From contig NZ_JAOARI010000024.1 of the NCBI RefSeq assembly GCF_025210605.1, forward strand, positions 113,109 through 177,108: a stretch of DNA of 64,000 nt, read 5' to 3'. Origin of the DNA: Halodesulfovibrio sp. (GTDB lineage: Bacteria; Desulfobacterota; Desulfovibrionia; Desulfovibrionales; Desulfovibrionaceae). The position numbers were made by a program, and so were the translations under genes. Positions within the stretch are counted from its first letter, which is position 1, and each line of letters begins with the position of its first letter. The notes below the pieces were generated by a model. That model had not been told where the DNA came from, did not search any database, and was given only the letters and a program-made list of their open reading frames with translations. Of this stretch, positions 23,334 through 33,080 are shown in pieces.

Positions 23334-24980
23334 ATGCTGGATACGCTTGTTGGAACGATTCTGACAGACGCACGAACTGTACTTGAAGATTTGGATCCTT
23401 TCCTTTTGGATTTGGAAGTATCTGCCGAACGCGCAGATTCTGCACTGCTTTCTACAATTTATAATACAACCCCGTTACTTTCTAACTGCTTTAATTTGCT
23501 AGGGCTGACAGAAGCTGTCGCTCTAGTTGATTTGTTGCAGCTGGTGACCGGGGCATTCCGAAAAAAACTTTTATCACTTTCATATGTTAATATTCGTGAA
23601 GTAATCCGTGCTTTCAGTGCGCTTGTAGCCTTTCTTGATAGCGCAGATTCTGAAAAAATTTCTATTGCGACAAGTGCGTTGAACGACTTGATTGCGACCA
23701 CTTGGGCAGCTGATGCAAAAAATATGTTGGCAACACATACACTGCGCGACCCGCAAGGGAAGGTAGCGTTTTCTGTTGCTGGCTATGTTTTGCAGGATGA
23801 GCTTATGCAGGAGTTTTCCTGCTATGTGCTTGAACTGGATGACAGCGGGCAATTGGCTGGCACACAGTTTACCCCGTTTTCCCTGCTACAGTTTTTGTAT
23901 AAAAGTGGACAGGTGCTTGGTGTACAGTTTGCGTCACCTGAATCCGGCGTATACCTGCACGTTCTCTATGCAACTGTATTGACAGCGGAACAATTGCAAA
24001 TGGTGCTTGATATACCTGAAGCATCTCTCCATCTGATTCCTTCCGCGGCATTTAATTCTCCAGAGCCAGCATGGCAGGCATCTTTTATTGCAAAACGAGG
24101 TGGAGAGCCGACTGTTGTTAATGATATTGCCGAGAAGGCGTATGTGAGTGAGCAGCAAGTAGTTCATCGTGATAATAGCGATACCTTACTGCCGAATAAC
24201 TTTCATGAGCCTACAATTACTGAGCCATATAAAAAAGAAGCACCATTGCCATCACAAGCTGGCACACTTGATACCCACGAAAGCGAACAAAAAGCTGAGC
24301 CTGAACAAGCTCAGAACATGCAGCATGGGGTTGAAGTCGTTGATAGCAGTAAGGGGACTGCACAGCTTTCTCAGTCTATCGATTCTGCCGGTCCCGTTAG
24401 TGGGAGTGATAAATTTTCTCAGCTTGAAGCGGAGCTTGAAGGTGAGTTGTTTGAAGAAGCTCTTTCTGCTGGAATTCTTGCTCGGTCACTTGATAAGGCA
24501 CAGCAAGAGTTACCTGAACGGGTGGAGAGTGTCGCAGAAAAGGGTGCATCATTAAATGTTGATGCAGAAGCCGTTGTAAACGGGGGAGCTGATACCGCAT
24601 CAATAGAGCAGGAGAGCGAGTTACAAATACAGACTGCTCCTGTTGCCAACATGTATGGCTTTGATTTTACGCGGAATAAAAATAAAGTCGTATTGTATGT
24701 TTCAACTATTAATGATGAAGTGAAAGCAGAGCATCTGCGTGCAGCATTGCTTGAATTATTTTCAACACAGGTTGATGTCGAATTGGTATTGCGAGAATCA
24801 ATTCGCGGAAATCTCGAATTATTGCAGCTGTTATTGTCAGCGGCAATGACGGCCGGATTACGCCGCCAGAAGTTTTGCGTTACCGGCGAAGCCAAGGACA
24901 GTGTGGCTTCGTTGCTGACAGGCTGCGGTATAACCGAAAATGTTTTGAAAGCCCAAGGGATAGCGAATTTTTTGGACTAG
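23334..24980 (+). CDS. Hypothetical protein, possible degenerate Hpt-like and STAS-like domains
   Basis: This 548-residue acidic protein has no clear family. The first 130 residues are all-helical and resemble a histidine phosphotransfer bundle (a helix near LLSNCFNLLGL, a second near AVALVDLLQLV), but no His occurs before about residue 135. A disordered, Glu/Gln-rich middle follows (about 265-440). The last 95 residues (KVVLYVSTINDEV, then LLQLLLSAAMTAGLRRQKFC) have the strand-helix pattern of a STAS domain, with no Ser at the usual phosphorylation site. It may be a scaffold in a chemotaxis- or anti-sigma-like system. The ATG has GGAG eight bases upstream. Confidence 0.45.
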   Translation: MLDTLVGTILTDARTVLEDLDPFLLDLEVSAERADSALLSTIYNTTPLLSNCFNLLGLTEAVALVDLLQLVTGAFRKKLLSLSYVNIREVIRAFSALVAFLDSADSEKISIATSALNDLIATTWAADAKNMLATHTLRDPQGKVAFSVAGYVLQDELMQEFSCYVLELDDSGQLAGTQFTPFSLLQFLYKSGQVLGVQFASPESGVYLHVLYATVLTAEQLQMVLDIPEASLHLIPSAAFNSPEPAWQASFIAKRGGEPTVVNDIAEKAYVSEQQVVHRDNSDTLLPNNFHEPTITEPYKKEAPLPSQAGTLDTHESEQKAEPEQAQNMQHGVEVVDSSKGTAQLSQSIDSAGPVSGSDKFSQLEAELEGELFEEALSAGILARSLDKAQQELPERVESVAEKGASLNVDAEAVVNGGADTASIEQESELQIQTAPVANMYGFDFTRNKNKVVLYVSTINDEVKAEHLRAALLELFSTQVDVELVLRESIRGNLELLQLLLSAAMTAGLRRQKFCVTGEAKDSVASLLTGCGITENVLKAQGIANFLD

Positions 24981-25001
24981 TGCATTGATGCCATAAGAAA
25001 A

Positions 25002-25054
25002 GGCTGCCGTTGGTCATACGCTTGCGTCCCCCGCCGAATGCGTATGTGGCAGCC
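25002..25054 (-). terminator. Terminator with long two-part stem
   Basis: GGCTGCC/GGCAGCC and the inner CATACGC/GCGTATG form a long stem. Read on the minus strand it is followed by TTTTCTT, so it ends the small gene at 25078-25344. Confidence 0.7.
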
Positions 25055-25077
25055 TATGGAGTGGTGTCATATAACTT

Positions 25078-25344
25078 TTAATTGCACTCAGTGCCTTCGC
25101 TACAATAACTAAAAAGAAATTGTCCTATTTGCGTGCCCAGATGTACGCACTCAATGCCACTGAGACATTCCTTTGCTTCATCCGGCTCAATATATGTTAT
25201 GAGCTTGTGTTGATGCTTGGCGAGCTGAGCAACCCAGGCGTTTTTTTCCTTATCAAAGTGGACGGACAGGTCTATGCCATGTTTCGTTATCTCTGGATAA
25301 AACGACAATATTTTCTCGCGTAAATCTTTAGGGGTAATTAACAT
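25078..25344 (-). CDS. Small hypothetical protein (88 residues)
   Basis: No family recognised. The protein (begins MLITPKDLREKILSFYPEI) is soluble and mixed alpha/beta, with a helical start, a VHFDKEKNAWVAQLAKHQHK strand-turn segment that could be a small sheet, and a C-terminus with three Cys. AAGGAG seven bases before the ATG and a strong terminator after the stop show it is a real single-gene unit. Confidence 0.65.
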   Translation of the reverse strand: MLITPKDLREKILSFYPEITKHGIDLSVHFDKEKNAWVAQLAKHQHKLITYIEPDEAKECLSGIECVHLGTQIGQFLFSYCSEGTECN

Positions 25345-25496
25345 GTGTCAGCTCCTTTTCTTACTCTAAGCATAGGTTAGAGGTTGATGCTGCACAATGT
25401 TACAGTAGTAGAATATCACCTCGAAAGGGCATGATAGGTTTGCATCACCTTTTAATGATGAGCAATTTTTGTATACGCTGATTGCAGAAAATAACG

Positions 25497-25530
25497 AAAA
25501 AAAGCCGTGACCAGATGGTCACGGCTTTTT
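25497..25530. terminator. Intrinsic terminator after the NMO-family gene
   Basis: A perfect 13-bp stem AAAGCCGTGACC/GGTCACGGCTTT with a 4-base loop has an A run on one side and a T run on the other. It works for the minus-strand gene ending at 25551. Confidence 0.9.
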
Positions 25531-25550
25531 CTGTTAACAGAAAGGGTGTT

Positions 25551-26648
25551 CTACTTTTTGATAGATAAGAATTCAGTCCGTAAAGAATCAATAAGTTTCT
25601 TAACCGGAATAATTTCTTTAATACGGTGTACGTTTGTACCGGAGAATGCGAATCCGCGAGCAAGGTTGCCTTTTTTAGCGTTGAGTAACGCTGAGGCAAT
25701 GCAGTACGGGCTTTTTTCGTGTGCACAATTGTGAATGCACTCGAAGATGCATTTAAACGGTTTTTTGAGTCCCTCGCGGGAATCTTCTACAAACTTGTTT
25801 TTAAGAGCACGTCCCGGAAGTCCTACCGGGCTTCGAATAACGGTGACGTCTTCTTCTGTAGCTTCAACATACGCCTGTTTAAAACGGTCGTCAGCATCAC
25901 ACTCGTCTGTAGCAACAAATCTGGTACCCATCTGTACCCCTGCTGCACCCATGTCGATGAATTTTTTAATGTCTTCACCGGTATAGATGCCCCCAGCAGC
26001 GATAACTGGAATGGTTTTTCCTGATTTCTCTTCAAATTCTTTAACCGTATCGATAACTTCGCTTACTACTTGTTCAAGCGCAAACTCAGGTTTTTCGAGC
26101 TGGTCAGCTTTAAATCCAAGATGTCCACCGGCTTTGGGTCCCTCAACCACAAAAGCGTCCGGCAGGTAATCATACTTGGAAGCCCATTTTTTACAAAGAA
26201 TCTTAGCAGCACGAGCTGATGAGACAATAGGTACAAGCTTAGTGTGAGCCTTTTCCTTGTGTTCGTCGTAATACTCTTTCAAGTACGCAGGTAAATCCAG
26301 CGGAAGTCCTGCACCTGAGAAGATTACGTCGATCTTTTCATCAAGAGAGGTTTTTACGAGGTCGGCAAAGTTTGTAAGAGCAACCATAATGTTTACTCCG
26401 AGCACCCCTTGGGTCATCTCTTTTGCTTTACGAATTTCTTTACGCATAGCACGGATGTTTGCTTCCATAGGGTTTTTGCCTACGTCTGGTTCTCCCATTC
26501 CGATCATTGCGCCAGCGATAACTCCGATGCCTCCCTCATTGGCAACGGCACTAGCAAGTTTGGAAAGAGAAATCCCAACGCCCATACCTCCCTGAATAAT
26601 AGGAGTATTGGCAACAACGTCACCAATCTTCAAGGTAGGAAATGACAT
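25551..26648 (-). CDS. Nitronate monooxygenase / FabK-like flavoprotein
   Basis: This 365-residue FMN-binding TIM-barrel protein belongs to the 2-nitropropane dioxygenase superfamily. The N-terminus has TPIIQGGMGVGISLSKLASA and GGIGVIAGA. The flavin-binding motifs are AGGIYTGEDI and MGAAGVQMGTRFVATDE, and VVEGPKAGGHLGF holds the His. The C-terminus has a Cys-rich patch (CIFECIHNCAHEKSPYC) found in anaerobe members and absent from standard nitronate monooxygenases. The reaction is uncertain: nitronate oxidation needs oxygen, so in an anaerobe an enoyl reductase-like or other redox role is possible. It is a single-gene unit with its own terminator. Confidence 0.85.
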   Translation of the reverse strand: MSFPTLKIGDVVANTPIIQGGMGVGISLSKLASAVANEGGIGVIAGAMIGMGEPDVGKNPMEANIRAMRKEIRKAKEMTQGVLGVNIMVALTNFADLVKTSLDEKIDVIFSGAGLPLDLPAYLKEYYDEHKEKAHTKLVPIVSSARAAKILCKKWASKYDYLPDAFVVEGPKAGGHLGFKADQLEKPEFALEQVVSEVIDTVKEFEEKSGKTIPVIAAGGIYTGEDIKKFIDMGAAGVQMGTRFVATDECDADDRFKQAYVEATEEDVTVIRSPVGLPGRALKNKFVEDSREGLKKPFKCIFECIHNCAHEKSPYCIASALLNAKKGNLARGFAFSGTNVHRIKEIIPVKKLIDSLRTEFLSIKK

Positions 26649-26776
26649 GATTCAGTCCTCCAAATGCGGCGCTTCAATTCCGCATTGTGATTATATGTAC
26701 TGCGCGGTGTCTCGCAGTCGGAGTACAGCAGTTAGTATGGACATACTGCACTCAATTATTTGCTTCGAGTTATTCT

Positions 26777-29674
26777 TTACACAGAACAGCCCGCAGTGCA
26801 AGTGCACCATTCACAATGTCGACCTTTTCGCGGTCGAATAACTGGTGATTTTTCGATGTGGCGCAGCATGAACTGAAGAATTAACGGGATATGTGTCGTT
26901 ATAATTTCGTCATGAAGATCATCGTCAATTTTTTCAAAAAAGAGATGTTCTTTACCGTCTTTTTTTAATTCAACCCAACCGGCATCACATGAAGATGTCA
27001 GTTGAGGGTTATGCATCATGTACAGGTATGCGGGCAACTGAAGGTTAACAATCTTATCCGCAAGTTCGTGTAACGGGTCTTCAAGCTCACCGTCCCATGT
27101 GCGGATTTGTGCCATCAAAAATTCATCCTGCCACAGATCATTATTAGGCTTATGGATGCTGCCGGTTTTGTAATCAATAACCACACGGGTGTTGTTGCGA
27201 ATATCTATGCGGTCTGCAATTCCAGAAATAGAGCGTTCCTTTTTGCCGACACCAATAGTTTTAATAAGTCTCTTTTCAAGGGAGTCAATTTTTGCCATCG
27301 GCTGATTTTTAAGAAAACGGCGGAGGCGTTCTTTGCCCGCGGTTTCCAACATAATAAAGGAGTCGTATGGGACTTCCTGCTTTATGCTGGAGTCATGCAG
27401 CATTTCAACAAAAAGGCGTTGTAGTGGTTCTGGGTCAAGTTTGCTGAAATCTGTTTCTTTGTGCAGGTATCCCGTGAAGAATTTTTCTAACACTTTATGA
27501 AACAGGTCGCCGATGGCGGCGAAGTCTTCGGTTTCGTTGACTTCATCAACAGGACGCAAGTTGCCAATGCGCTCAAGATAAAATTGCATTGGGCAATTCA
27601 AATATGTGTTGAGTGCAGATGGGGAAACAGGTTTGGATAAAAAAGATTCAATCATCGCATTGATCGCGGGAGTGCGCTCAATTATGTGATCTTCTTTGTG
27701 GATGCTGCTCACAGGATAGCTGATACCTTGCAACGGGGCGTCACCTGTTTCCAGCAGTTTTCCTTGTTTGCATTCTTCTTTCCAGAGCAACTCTTCGACA
27801 AAACGGGAACGGATATGTTTCTCTTCAAAAATGCCGCTGCGTTCAGAGCCTGCCTGATAGAGGACGTGTACGTTTGTTGCACCATGGATGAGGCGGTAGA
27901 AGTTATACGCAGCTACACTCTCACGATGCCGTGCATCTGGCAGTCCCAGCATAGCGCGCAAGCTGTCTGGTAAAAGCGGGTCGTTTCCGGGAAGTCCCGG
28001 TAATTTGTTTTCTGTCGCATCCAGAACGTAGACATTTTTAAAGTGTAACAGGCGTGATTCCAGCATACCGAGTACTTGCAGCCCCGTCAGTGGGTCAGCT
28101 TCGAAAGGCACGCGCTCGCCACGGATGATTTCTCGCAGGATTGTGAAGAGTACCCCTTGGGAAAATTCCTGATTTGCAAGGGAGCATTCGCGTAAAGAAG
28201 GAGTAACTTTACGCATGATGCGGTACATGGACTCCGCATCAATAGGGAATCGTTCCCACAAGTTGCCGCCATGCTCCAAGAGTACGGTGCACAAGTCGGA
28301 AAGGGCTTTAGAAAGCTGTGCTGGAGTTGCAATATCTTCCCATGCAGTAATGGCACATGAAAGTACATCGTTCAGCAACGTCTTCATTTCTTCTTCAGAA
28401 GCAGCAGCATTTTCGTCCCGCGTGAATGGAATAGTGAACGGAGTTGTGTAGCTTCTGCCTCTACGCAGTTCTTTTTCCATAGTGTGCAGAGTAACACCAA
28501 AAGGACGTTCTTCTCCGATGGTCAGCATTTTAATGTATGGATGACGGATAAGAGAGATGATGTCTTTCCAGTAATAGCCGTCCGCCCGCTTGTTTTCCTG
28601 AAGATGGAGTACCACTTCCAGTAACTGGAATAAGTTAGAACGCCATAGCGGGTAGCCCATAGAGATGTTAACATCTTTACGTGGAAGATGGTGCAGAACA
28701 GGCATCATAAGCCCTGTATCGGGGAGGACAACGGCAGTGTCGCTAATAGAATCCTGTCCTAAAAGTTGTTGCTCCATGGCATCAAGCTGAGAGTGAAGGT
28801 CAAAGCCTTCATAGAGCTGTAAATTCTGTTCGCGTTCTTGTGGGACTTCGCAGCACTCAGTGCTTGCAGTCCATTCGGTAATCCACTTTTTATGTTCCCG
28901 ACATGCCCAGTGAGTCTGACCACCTGTGGCTAATTCCGCATCGGAATGCAGCATAATGGTTGCACCATATTCAGTGTGCAGAATGCGGAACAATTCTTTT
29001 TCAACGCCTGTTAACCCATAGAAGCCAGCAACATAAATTTTCTTATGCAGCAAGCTCATAACTGGTTTGGAACTTTCTTTCAGTAGTTGCAGAACGCGGA
29101 ACGCATCATACCCGGGGGTAGTCCAGCCGCGCTTGTCCAGTTTTTCTGTGTAGGCATCGTGGATGCGTCCGAGTTGTCCCAGCAGAATAGAAGCAAAAGG
29201 AACAACTTGACCTTCCATATGATAGTAATCTTCAGGTGTTTTATTCTGGTTGAAAAAATCTTCCAGCAAGGAGTTAAGGCGCATTCCCCACGGGAAAAAG
29301 CGTTGCGGGTCATTAAGTGGCAATGACTGTAATGGACCAGACGTGAACGTATCCTTTTTATTAATGTCCTGAATGCACTCCATAAGCAGACCGACACGAT
29401 CAAGAACTTCAATCAGGTGCGGCGGTGTCGGTTCCAGTTCGCTGCGAAGCATTTGGAAAACATCACTTACCTGAAAGATTTGCGGCATAAGAAATGGTTT
29501 TGGCAATGCTTGGTTGAACCGCAGGCTGTCAGATAAATATTTACGCGGGCGTGAATGCGGAAAAATAATCAGCGCATCACCCGGGTTGTTGTCGGTATCA
29601 GAAAGCACCCGTTCCATAAGACCGGAGATAAAATCGTTCTGCCAAGGGATAATGACAAATGGTTTAGCATGCAT
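26777..29674 (-). CDS. addB: AddB-like nuclease subunit of the double-strand break repair complex
   Basis: This 965-residue partner of AddA works in RecBCD-like end processing. The long N-terminal part is an inactivated helicase fold (FVIIPWQNDFISGLMERVLS near the start). The C-terminus has the nuclease core: SALNTYLNCPMQFYLERI, then SGIADRIDIR and VVIDYKTG (D, DxK). It also has Cys in LNCP and in HCEWCTCTAGC, which together match the four-Cys iron-sulfur site of AddB nucleases. Its ATG lies 2 bases beyond the addA stop codon, so the two are translationally coupled. Length is shorter than the B. subtilis protein but normal for delta-proteobacterial forms. Confidence 0.88.
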   Translation of the reverse strand: MHAKPFVIIPWQNDFISGLMERVLSDTDNNPGDALIIFPHSRPRKYLSDSLRFNQALPKPFLMPQIFQVSDVFQMLRSELEPTPPHLIEVLDRVGLLMECIQDINKKDTFTSGPLQSLPLNDPQRFFPWGMRLNSLLEDFFNQNKTPEDYYHMEGQVVPFASILLGQLGRIHDAYTEKLDKRGWTTPGYDAFRVLQLLKESSKPVMSLLHKKIYVAGFYGLTGVEKELFRILHTEYGATIMLHSDAELATGGQTHWACREHKKWITEWTASTECCEVPQEREQNLQLYEGFDLHSQLDAMEQQLLGQDSISDTAVVLPDTGLMMPVLHHLPRKDVNISMGYPLWRSNLFQLLEVVLHLQENKRADGYYWKDIISLIRHPYIKMLTIGEERPFGVTLHTMEKELRRGRSYTTPFTIPFTRDENAAASEEEMKTLLNDVLSCAITAWEDIATPAQLSKALSDLCTVLLEHGGNLWERFPIDAESMYRIMRKVTPSLRECSLANQEFSQGVLFTILREIIRGERVPFEADPLTGLQVLGMLESRLLHFKNVYVLDATENKLPGLPGNDPLLPDSLRAMLGLPDARHRESVAAYNFYRLIHGATNVHVLYQAGSERSGIFEEKHIRSRFVEELLWKEECKQGKLLETGDAPLQGISYPVSSIHKEDHIIERTPAINAMIESFLSKPVSPSALNTYLNCPMQFYLERIGNLRPVDEVNETEDFAAIGDLFHKVLEKFFTGYLHKETDFSKLDPEPLQRLFVEMLHDSSIKQEVPYDSFIMLETAGKERLRRFLKNQPMAKIDSLEKRLIKTIGVGKKERSISGIADRIDIRNNTRVVIDYKTGSIHKPNNDLWQDEFLMAQIRTWDGELEDPLHELADKIVNLQLPAYLYMMHNPQLTSSCDAGWVELKKDGKEHLFFEKIDDDLHDEIITTHIPLILQFMLRHIEKSPVIRPRKGRHCEWCTCTAGCSV

Positions 29675-29676
29675 GG

Positions 29677-32600
29677 TTAGGCTCCGGTGGAAAGAGTAAC
29701 GTCTACGGTTTCGCGTGAATCAAGATAGATAATAGTGCCGTGCAGTGTGCAATGGTCATAGGCTGGCATAGCATTCAGTAAATTGAGGTAACGGCGTACC
29801 TGCTGCTTATGTGCAGGATCGTGACCGCCTGTTTTGTATTCAACAATGGTGATGGCATCCGGCTCCCGCACAAGTAAATCTGCTCTGTGCTGGTTTCCGT
29901 GCTCGTCCATAATGCCTTGTTCCGGTCTGCCGAAATGCTGCCATGTTGTGAAGTCTGGTAATGAGGTGAGCCACAGCAGCATGTCGGCAAGCTCTTCTTC
30001 GACTTCTGCTTTGTTCTCCATCGGCAGTGGATATTCACGCATACCGTGCTGAATGGCTCTGTGCACGTCTTCACGTGGGTTATCTAACACATGCAGATGC
30101 TCAAGGCAGGTGTGTACAAGAATCCCTCGGCGGCGTTCATCGAAAATAATTTCTTCAAGCGGGTTACGGAAAATTTTCAATCGTGGGAGCCAGTGCATCG
30201 GCTTCCAGTCGAGAACTTTTTCGTGTTCAGGAAGCATTTTGTTCTGCGCTGCTTCTTCTGATGTGGATTCCGCGAGCATACTTTCGGGTACTTCGCCTAT
30301 GACGATGCGTCCTTTTTCATCTATTTTGTCCTGATAATCAGCTAGCAGAACCCGTAAGCTTTTGAGCAACGGCGAGGTTCGCTCGTGGGTTGGCGTTGCC
30401 GTAATGACTGCATGTAATTCCTCAACAGGGCGTGTCCATGCAACATAGAGCAAGTGCAGTTGTTCGCGTGCATCTTTGCCGACAGCGCGATAGTAGTCGT
30501 CACCTAACTCTTTACATTGCGGGACAAGAATATCCTGCCCGTTGAATGTAAATGCCTCTTGCCCTGAAGGGCGCTGCTGCATTTGATGATGAAACGGAAT
30601 GACAACAACAGGGAATTCCAACCCTTTTGACTTGTGCATGGTGAGGATGCGGATAGCGTCGAGGTTTTCCGGCATCGGTACTTTTTCTTCTACGCCGCCA
30701 TCTTGCCAGAAGGTAAGAAACGCAGAAAGGGAACGTAGTCCGTTTGTTTCCGCTGAGTGCACAATTTCTAAAAATCTTCGCAAAAAGATTTCATCCTGCG
30801 GGAAGCGTCGGAATACATCGAAGTGTTCGAATCCTTCTCGGACTGTGTCGTAGGCACTCATCAGTCCGGCTTGAGAGTAGAATGGTGCAATCCACTGTTC
30901 CCACGCTTCTGGATACTCTGCTTTAAAAGCGTTAAATAATGTTCCTTTGCGGGGGCGTGCAAGCCAGTCATCCAGCTCTTTTCTGTCTATTCCGGCAAGG
31001 TCACCGAAGAGTTCTGTGCCGCTGATAACAGACCAGAATGCAACATCATTCAGTGGATAGTCGAGGAACATGAGTAAGTTAACCATCTGCTGAATGACAG
31101 GGTGGTCAGAGAGGCGCAAGCTGTTTTCAGTAATAATAGGGAAGCCCCATTCTACAAGCCAGTTCGCGAGCTTGTTCGCTTCAGTGTTGGTGCGTACCAG
31201 CACAGCGATATCGCGCAATTTGCGGCGATGCTTTAGGTCATCAACAAAAAGTGTTTTAAGTTCTTTGTGGACTGATTCAAACAACGCCTCAGTGTTTTCT
31301 GCTTCAATATCGTAAAGGGTGACAAGTCCGCCACTACCTTGCTTGTGCGGCGGGACGTTTTGTGCAGCACCTGAAAATCCTGCAACGATTTCATCAGCAA
31401 GCTCATCAACAACAGCAGGGGAAGCTTTACCTACCAGATCGTTCGCGATGCGTTTTGCGGTATCTGCATCTTCGAGACGCGAGAAAATGTCGTTGTTGAA
31501 AAGCACTACGTTTTCAGAGCTACGCCAGTTGTTATCAAGCGTTGTGCGGTCAGGGTTGTCTGCAACAGCTTGAATAGCATCTTCGTTCAAAATGCCGTCA
31601 AAAAGGTCAGAATCACCGCCACGCCAGCCGTAAATTGCTTGCTTAACGTCCCCTACATAGACAACCGAGCCTTCTTTTGACAGGCATTCAACAGCCAGAG
31701 GCTCGATGGCGTTCCATTGAGTTTTGGATGTATCTTGAAATTCATCAATAAGCAGGTGTGTAAGGCGTGACCCCATGCGGCAGAATGCTTCAGAGGCTGC
31801 ATGCTCTCCACTGAGTACTTTTTGGGCATAGATAGGCCATTGGGAAGCTGGAATAACCCCTTTTTCCCGCTGAATGTTTTCTACTTCAGCTGCAAGTGGT
31901 TCTGCAATGTTGATGAATGGCACCAGTTCAAGGGCTTTGCGTAGAATAGCCCCTTGTACTTCGAGCATACCGAAAGCTGCGCACATATCGGCGTATGCTT
32001 TATGTAATTCGGCAGAAGCTTTTCCTTTGGATGCTTTTAATACGCAGTCGTCAATGGACGGTTTTTTTGCGTATGTCGCAGAAGGAAGTTTAGAAGAGAA
32101 GATAGAAAGAGCTTCGCATTTATCCAAAAATTTCGTGAAGTTTGCAGCAGGTTTTAAACCTTCTTCTGCAATAAATTTACGAACAGAGGTGACGCAGTGT
32201 GTCAGCTCTTCATGGAGCAGAACAAGCCAGCTACGTAATGCATCTCCATCTACGTCAGGCAATACACCGTGCTCAAGACGATATTGTATAAGAGTATGGA
32301 CTTTTTCACGTAAACGATCTTTAGGAACAAAACCGTTCATGTCTGTATGAAATAGCAAAGACTCACAGGCTTCTTTCACTAATTTTCTTTCGTTACCACC
32401 TTGCGATGCGCGAATAAGCATTTGGTCGTAAAGTGGGTCAAAGAGTACTGCATCGTCAAAAATAGGCTCAAAATCAGGTGGTAAAGAAAGATCAAGCGCA
32501 CCAAGACGTACCAGCATGTTGAGTAAGCTGTCGATAGTTCGAATGTTTAATGAAGAGTATCGCTGAAGCAGACGATTAACCCAACGGTGAGCATCCTGAG

Positions 32601-32877
32601 GATTCCATCCCTGTGCAGGGTTTGTCGGGTCTGTTTGCAGTGCACATTCTTTCAAAGACCGAATGACGCGCTCCCGCATTTCTGTTGCTGCTTTGTTGGT
32701 GAACGTAACCGCGAGAATCTCATACCAGTTGAATGAGCCATCAGGATTGGCAATAGCGCATGCGGTGTTTTTTTCTTGCCGTTCATCCTGCGCGGCTCCT
32801 GCCAGCAGTTCTAAAAATTGGCGCGTAAGGGTGTACGTTTTACCGGAACCGGCAGCAGCTTTTATCTGTTGGAGCAT
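29677..32877 (-). CDS. addA: AddA-like ATP-dependent helicase/nuclease
   Basis: This 1066-residue UvrD-type superfamily 1 helicase carries a C-terminal RecB-like nuclease. It has Walker A IKAAAGSGKTYTLTRQF (residues 5-21), motif Ia VTFTNKAATEMRERV, Walker B LIDEFQDTS, GDVKQAIYGWRGGDSDLF, then LTMHKSKGLEFPVVVI and YVAWTRPVEELH. Near the end are RADLL and IVEYKTG of the nuclease active site. With AddB it resects double-strand breaks to load RecA. The ribosome site before the ATG is weak. No recognisable recC or recD lies nearby. Confidence 0.92.
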   Translation of the reverse strand: MLQQIKAAAGSGKTYTLTRQFLELLAGAAQDERQEKNTACAIANPDGSFNWYEILAVTFTNKAATEMRERVIRSLKECALQTDPTNPAQGWNPQDAHRWVNRLLQRYSSLNIRTIDSLLNMLVRLGALDLSLPPDFEPIFDDAVLFDPLYDQMLIRASQGGNERKLVKEACESLLFHTDMNGFVPKDRLREKVHTLIQYRLEHGVLPDVDGDALRSWLVLLHEELTHCVTSVRKFIAEEGLKPAANFTKFLDKCEALSIFSSKLPSATYAKKPSIDDCVLKASKGKASAELHKAYADMCAAFGMLEVQGAILRKALELVPFINIAEPLAAEVENIQREKGVIPASQWPIYAQKVLSGEHAASEAFCRMGSRLTHLLIDEFQDTSKTQWNAIEPLAVECLSKEGSVVYVGDVKQAIYGWRGGDSDLFDGILNEDAIQAVADNPDRTTLDNNWRSSENVVLFNNDIFSRLEDADTAKRIANDLVGKASPAVVDELADEIVAGFSGAAQNVPPHKQGSGGLVTLYDIEAENTEALFESVHKELKTLFVDDLKHRRKLRDIAVLVRTNTEANKLANWLVEWGFPIITENSLRLSDHPVIQQMVNLLMFLDYPLNDVAFWSVISGTELFGDLAGIDRKELDDWLARPRKGTLFNAFKAEYPEAWEQWIAPFYSQAGLMSAYDTVREGFEHFDVFRRFPQDEIFLRRFLEIVHSAETNGLRSLSAFLTFWQDGGVEEKVPMPENLDAIRILTMHKSKGLEFPVVVIPFHHQMQQRPSGQEAFTFNGQDILVPQCKELGDDYYRAVGKDAREQLHLLYVAWTRPVEELHAVITATPTHERTSPLLKSLRVLLADYQDKIDEKGRIVIGEVPESMLAESTSEEAAQNKMLPEHEKVLDWKPMHWLPRLKIFRNPLEEIIFDERRRGILVHTCLEHLHVLDNPREDVHRAIQHGMREYPLPMENKAEVEEELADMLLWLTSLPDFTTWQHFGRPEQGIMDEHGNQHRADLLVREPDAITIVEYKTGGHDPAHKQQVRRYLNLLNAMPAYDHCTLHGTIIYLDSRETVDVTLSTGA

Positions 32878-33018
32878 GGTGGAAAGTCCAGATTGGTTAT
32901 GGTGCAGAGAAGGATACTGTGGATAGTTTTGTTGTTGTACCTAGAGAATCATTCTTAGGTACTGAACAGGTTTAATTGTAAATCTCAAGAGATGCTATGC
33001 AGGTTATAACACATGGAA

Positions 33019-33060
33019 AGCGCCAACCTTGCGAGACAGGTATCCCTCAAGGTTGACGCT
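33019..33060 (-). terminator. Hairpin terminator after pfk
   Basis: AGCGCCAACCTTG pairs with CAAGGTTGACGCT, with one mismatch, 20 bases past the pfk stop. The T tract is weak (TTTCC). Confidence 0.6.
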
Positions 33061-33080
33061 ATTGGTTATGCACAAGCGTT

